NCBI RefSeq assembly: GCF_905207245.1
Contig: NZ_CAJLKP010000037.1
Location: 1 to 57,064, forward strand
DNA: 57,064 nucleotides
Reading direction: 5' to 3'
DNA from: an uncultured Bacteroides sp.
Lineage (GTDB): Bacteria; Bacteroidota; Bacteroidia; Bacteroidales; Bacteroidaceae
Part shown: piece after piece, positions 53,686 to 57,064 of the stretch
Numbering within the stretch: position 1 is the stretch's first letter
How the letters are laid out: every line of letters starts with the position of its first letter
The notes under the pieces: model-generated
The model's database searches: none
What the model was told of the DNA's origin: nothing
What the model saw: only the letters and a program-made list of their open reading frames with translations
Made by a program: the position numbers and the translations under genes

Positions 53686-53836
53686 GTAACTACTCAGGTA
53701 GCCTAACCTACTGTCATGCTGAGCGCAGTCGAAGGATCTCTTCTCCTCTCTGTATGATAGGAGAAGAGATCCTTCGACTGCGCTCAGCATGACAGATACT
53801 ACTGATTATCAGGAAACGTGATACCTGAGTAGTTAC
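53686..53836. repeat. Nested palindrome (GTCATGCTGAGCG type)
   Basis: Perfect 37-bp arms at 53711-53747 and 53759-53795 (begin CTGTCATGCTGAGCGCAGTC), 11-base loop, within perfect outer 15-bp arms GTAACTACTCAGGTA (53686-53700) and TACCTGAGTAGTTAC (53822-53836). The inner sequence is a common dispersed repeat in many bacteria. It lies after the DUF4374 gene and may act as a terminator. The remaining 53837-53995 holds nothing I can support. Confidence 0.85.
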
Positions 53837-53995
53837 GTCTGTTTTTTTTAAAGTTCAGAATCAGTTCAATAATTGTTGCCCGCCCTGTGCGTTGTCCTCC
53901 TTTCTGTGGCAGGACGGGGGTAATGTATCGTTTCATTCCGTAGTTTGCGATGCCGGACGGTGTACGTGCCGTGCTATGCCATGGGGACATATTTC

Positions 53996-54919
53996 CTACA
54001 TCCCCCCAGGCCTCACCCCCCCGTTCCCTACCTCCGAAAGCGTGTAGGACAGGCCGTAGTACTCCTCGTCAACGCCTTTGGACTCGGGCGTGAATATCCA
54101 CACTGCTCTGCCGTTGCGGGTGAGGGTGATGGGAGAACCCTTACCGTCCACTACCGGGAGAAGGAAGACGTCTCTGTCCTTATCGGCTGCGGGGAGTTGG
54201 AGGCCGCTGAAGAGGGACTCATGAAGGACGCTGTTGCTCGGATCATAACTCTCGAAGAATCTAAAATATGTCATTTCCAGGCCGTATCCGGCAGGGATGC
54301 GCAGGCGGGAGCAGCGGTAGGTGAAGGTGAGCGACCAATACTCGGAATTGCCTTGGGGGGATTTAATTCCCAAAGCCTCCATCACCGGGATGGCGTCGTT
54401 GCTGTCGGGAGCCGGGATGGTGATTATCCCGTTCTCCGGCTTGCCATTGCCTACATAGTAGCCTTTGATGCTGCTAACCTTGTATCCGTCGTAGATAATA
54501 AGGGTACGGTTGAACTGGGGATCGTCGTTGAGTCCCATCTCGTCGGCTTCAGCCTCGGTGAGGTAGCGCCAGGCACCGCCGGAGTATTTTAAGGCGGAGT
54601 AGTTGTCAAAGGCATTACTATCATAAGCCTCCCGAAACCAGGCATACAGCCACACCACATCCCCCTCTTCCCACTCCGTTCCTTGTTCCGTTTGCACGGC
54701 ACGGGTGGTTGGGCCGATTTTCCCGTCGGGCAGGGTGATGGCGGCCTCGGCGAATGCGGGCTTCGGGGCGATGGTGATGCAGAGTGAGCGTTGGGCGCCA
54801 GCCGGGCGGGTGCCGGTGGTGGCGGGAGTTTGTACTATTTCGTCGTCGGTGGCGGTGCAGCTCCAGGTCAGCAGGACGAGGAGGAGTACGGCGGCGGTGG
54901 AAAGGAGTTTATGTTTCAT
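53996..54919 (-). CDS. Fimbrillin-like surface lipoprotein
   Basis: 307 residues with lipobox LLTWSCTATDDE. The N-terminal half holds TRAVQTEQGTEWEEGDVVWL, the usual start of fimbrillin/Mfa-like domains (an Arg-Ala cleavage-type segment, then WxxGDxxW). The rest is beta-rich with LTFTYRCSRLRIPAGYGLEM. It may be a pilus subunit or tip protein, or a surface adhesin. The base composition is GC-rich relative to the rest of the window. It follows the next gene on the same strand after 32 bp. Confidence 0.75.
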   Translation of the reverse strand: MKHKLLSTAAVLLLVLLTWSCTATDDEIVQTPATTGTRPAGAQRSLCITIAPKPAFAEAAITLPDGKIGPTTRAVQTEQGTEWEEGDVVWLYAWFREAYDSNAFDNYSALKYSGGAWRYLTEAEADEMGLNDDPQFNRTLIIYDGYKVSSIKGYYVGNGKPENGIITIPAPDSNDAIPVMEALGIKSPQGNSEYWSLTFTYRCSRLRIPAGYGLEMTYFRFFESYDPSNSVLHESLFSGLQLPAADKDRDVFLLPVVDGKGSPITLTRNGRAVWIFTPESKGVDEEYYGLSYTLSEVGNGGVRPGGM

Positions 54920-54951
54920 ATCGTTATTACGTTTTAATGTGAATGGATGGG

Positions 54952-57064
54952 TTAATTAAGAGTATTCCGGGTAAAGTCCAGGACGGGCCATGTTCCGTCG
55001 CCTGCTAACCAGAAGCTGCTTGAATATACAGACCCAGACCTGTAGATGTCGATACCATAGGCGGGCGTGGCGTCGGGGTCGTAACGAGTGATGGTGCCGG
55101 GCGCCGAATAGGATCTATTCATGAGTTGGAGTATATCGCCCTTTCCAGGGTTGATATTGCAGATAAGACGTGCTGCATCTCCGCAATTGGATGTGCCTTT
55201 ACCACCGACGCCGGCGCCGTAGCAGCAATCTACATTACCGCCATCCATGAATCCGACGATAGCGCCTACCTTTGCCTCTATAGTGCTGGCTGTAGCGGTG
55301 CCGCTGGCGTAGCAACTATTGAGTAGTCCTCCTTTGTGTCCATAGTGATAGCCTACCAATCCTCCGGCATAGATATTGATGTCTGCTGTTTCAGATGTAA
55401 CGGAGACATCACCTTCGGCTATACAACAGTAGATAATGGAGTTGGAATTATTTATATTCCACCCGGCAATTCCTCCAGCACGTATAGTGTTACCTTCAGA
55501 TGTATTTACCTCCATAGTGACGCTGCCGATGGCGTGGCAGGCAAATAGTAGGCCACCGGAGTTTCTTCCTGTTATTCCTCCGGCGTCTGCTGAAAGTTGT
55601 CCTAATAGTCTTATGCGATCTGCTTTTATCTTGACGTCCGTCCGGCAACGGGTAATAGTACCATTGTTAATTCCCGCTAATCCGCCGACAGTTGGGTCAT
55701 ATTCGCTCGTATTGATTTTCCCCTGAGCGGAGCATAGGGAAACAGTGGAAGCACTACCATTCCATCCAACGAGGGTTCCGACATTTATTGCCCTGCCTGA
55801 TATTATCTCCACCTTGCGCAGGTGAATGCCGGTCAGCAGAGCACCGCCGTCTGTTACCCCGAAAAGGCCGGCAGCTGATCCTTCTTGCATATTACTGATT
55901 TTCAGATTGGAGATAGTGTATCCGTTACCGTTATAAATGCCGGTAAATGGCCGAAGTTCACCGGGGTACTGCATACCGATAGGCTTCCAATTGTCAATGC
56001 CACTCAAGTCGATGTCCGCCGTTTGCAGGGCATTGAGGTCTCGCTGTCCGCTGTTCACATCGTCAGCAAAACGCGCCAGGTCTTCGGCCGTGCGTATCAG
56101 CCGGAACTCCTTGCCGTTGATGTTCGTGGTAAGGATGCCGTCTTGCCAGGGCACGTCGCTGTCGGATATGGTCACGGTGACGCGGTCCTCCTCCACGGTG
56201 GCGTTGTAGACGTATTCGTGTCCGCCTTCCAGCAGGCTGCCGCTCTCTGCCACATATTCCCGCTCCTTGCCATTGGGGAGGCGCACCCGGATGAACGCTT
56301 TCCCGCTCACGTCCTGCGGAGGCAGCAGGGCTTCGTAGGCCGCCACGAAGCCCGTGGGGGTATCGGCACAACGGTGGGGCGTGATGGTTTGCGGGGGCAA
56401 CTCGCCATTTTCGGTAGGGACATGGGCTGTCAGTGTCCCGGTCTGCGGGTGGATGTCTGCTATTATCAAGAGGTTCTCGTTGCCCAGCAGCACGGTGGCG
56501 CCTTCCACGTCCTCGTCCTTGAGAGAGCCGCCGGGACGGAGGCGGACAACGATGCGCGCCATGCCGTGGCGGAAAGTGAGCGCGGGACGGCTGCGGTGGA
56601 GTGTCTGTGCGGCATATACATAATCACTATTTTTATAATTATCATCGCTACTCTGGTCTTTAGCGGCCATACATTGATAATAATATCCTGAATTGTCATC
56701 ATAGACGATCATCGATGGAGGTCCGTAAGCAAGTACATCCTTTTGGGTTTCCCCGGCTTCCCACTCGGCAGGTGTGGGATCGATGTTCGTACCGGAAGCG
56801 TTGCCGTCGTGTACAAAGCCTTGGCCTGTGCGGTAAACGAAGGCTTTCAGCTTGCCGTCCATGTGGACGAAAATCCGGTCGTAGTCGTCGAAGGTGCCGT
56901 CGGTGATGGCGCGGCTGGCGGGGGCTTTATCGTTGCCGTGTGCTTCGCGGTGGTCGATGGTGGCGCCGAAGGTGACGGAGGTGCCGTCTTCCCCGGCAGC
57001 GATTTGCGGGTCGTTGTCTGCGCTGCACCCCGTGAGGGCTGCCAGCATGGCCGTCAGCGTTATC
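54952..57064 (-). CDS. Fimbrillin-like lipoprotein with GLUG-type repeats, 5' end outside window
   Basis: At least 703 codons; the frame is open to the right edge, and the first visible ATG (57046-57048) is inside a signal peptide ending AALTGCSADND (lipobox), so the true start lies outside. The N-terminal fimbrillin-like domain (SRAITDGTFDDYDRIFVHMD, ALTFRHGMARIVVRLRPGG) runs to about residue 300. After it comes a LIRTAEDLARFADDVNSGQ segment and a series of repeats (NGNGYTISNLKI, AGLFGVTDGG, GTLVGWNG, GGLAGINNG, GGLVGYHYG) of GLUG type, as in beta-helical adhesins. First visible gene of the pair. Confidence 0.75.
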   Translation of the reverse strand, partial: ITLTAMLAALTGCSADNDPQIAAGEDGTSVTFGATIDHREAHGNDKAPASRAITDGTFDDYDRIFVHMDGKLKAFVYRTGQGFVHDGNASGTNIDPTPAEWEAGETQKDVLAYGPPSMIVYDDNSGYYYQCMAAKDQSSDDNYKNSDYVYAAQTLHRSRPALTFRHGMARIVVRLRPGGSLKDEDVEGATVLLGNENLLIIADIHPQTGTLTAHVPTENGELPPQTITPHRCADTPTGFVAAYEALLPPQDVSGKAFIRVRLPNGKEREYVAESGSLLEGGHEYVYNATVEEDRVTVTISDSDVPWQDGILTTNINGKEFRLIRTAEDLARFADDVNSGQRDLNALQTADIDLSGIDNWKPIGMQYPGELRPFTGIYNGNGYTISNLKISNMQEGSAAGLFGVTDGGALLTGIHLRKVEIISGRAINVGTLVGWNGSASTVSLCSAQGKINTSEYDPTVGGLAGINNGTITRCRTDVKIKADRIRLLGQLSADAGGITGRNSGGLLFACHAIGSVTMEVNTSEGNTIRAGGIAGWNINNSNSIIYCCIAEGDVSVTSETADINIYAGGLVGYHYGHKGGLLNSCYASGTATASTIEAKVGAIVGFMDGGNVDCCYGAGVGGKGTSNCGDAARLICNINPGKGDILQLMNRSYSAPGTITRYDPDATPAYGIDIYRSGSVYSSSFWLAGDGTWPVLDFTRNTLN

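Noticed and set aside
53799..53990. 63-codon minus-strand open frame downstream of the fimbrillin-like gene
   Set aside because: It runs through the end of a palindrome and matches no family I know; it is likely chance.
55885..56691. 268-codon open frame opposite the GLUG-repeat gene
   Set aside because: GC-rich DNA gives long antisense frames; no domain or start signal supports it.

Overview
The window reads as chromosomal DNA of a gut Bacteroides or a close relative. The support is the promoter form TTTG-N19..21-TAnnTTTG, the absence of strong Shine-Dalgarno sequences, lipoproteins with acidic residues after the lipobox cysteine, DUF4251/DUF4374/LruC-type proteins, fimbrillin-like lipoproteins and a TonB receptor behind a cobalamin riboswitch. 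No rRNA operon is present. One intact tRNA (Gly, CCC) is present on the minus strand.

Layout. 1-2050: possible IS end, an IbrA/DUF3440 PAPS-reductase-like gene with a broken partner, and a serine-recombinase remnant. 2054-8803: housekeeping genes (RelA-type ppGpp synthetase, diacylglycerol kinase, panB with an MFS transporter, a HAD phosphatase, a MATE exporter). 8871-16526: a minus-strand ABC exporter operon with one ATPase and three paralogous MacB/FtsX-type permeases, behind a probable sigma-54 promoter with paired palindromic sites. 16855-21664: phosphoesterase lipoprotein, outer-membrane protein, proS and a LruC-type lipoprotein. 21824-26197: a small decayed integrative element in the 3' end of tRNA-Gly. 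It carries a Panacea (DUF4065) antitoxin-like gene coupled to a two-TM protein, a nuclease-like protein with a VDNR-type N-terminal motif, a umuD fragment and a frameshifted tyrosine integrase.

26319-44693 is a cobalamin block: cobU-cobT-cobS-cobC; then, beyond two TPR histidine kinases, cbiB-cobD-cobQ; then, beyond a TolC/HlyD/ABC-2 export operon, pduO-cobB. These genes cover cobinamide salvage, lower-ligand attachment, side-chain amidation and adenosylation; early corrin-ring genes are not in the window. At 49643-53658 a promoter, a cobalamin riboswitch, a BtuB-like receptor and a DUF4374 lipoprotein form the matching uptake locus. 44786-47151 encodes a kinase-RapZ fusion and a MurU-like nucleotidyltransferase, probably for amino-sugar or cell-wall recycling. 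The right end (53996-57064) is GC-richer and carries two fimbrillin-like surface lipoproteins.

The intergenic regions hold a family of palindromic repeats. Their arms are made of one of three different short tandem units, but they share a core resembling TTCGG...AGCGCAGC. One copy lies in frame inside cobQ, and another supplies the stop codon of the tolC-like gene. Two unrelated large nested palindromes lie at 37075-37365 and 53686-53836. The strongest candidates for new biology are the integrative element's cargo (the antitoxin/membrane-protein pair and the nuclease) and the shared-core repeats, especially the copy inside cobQ.
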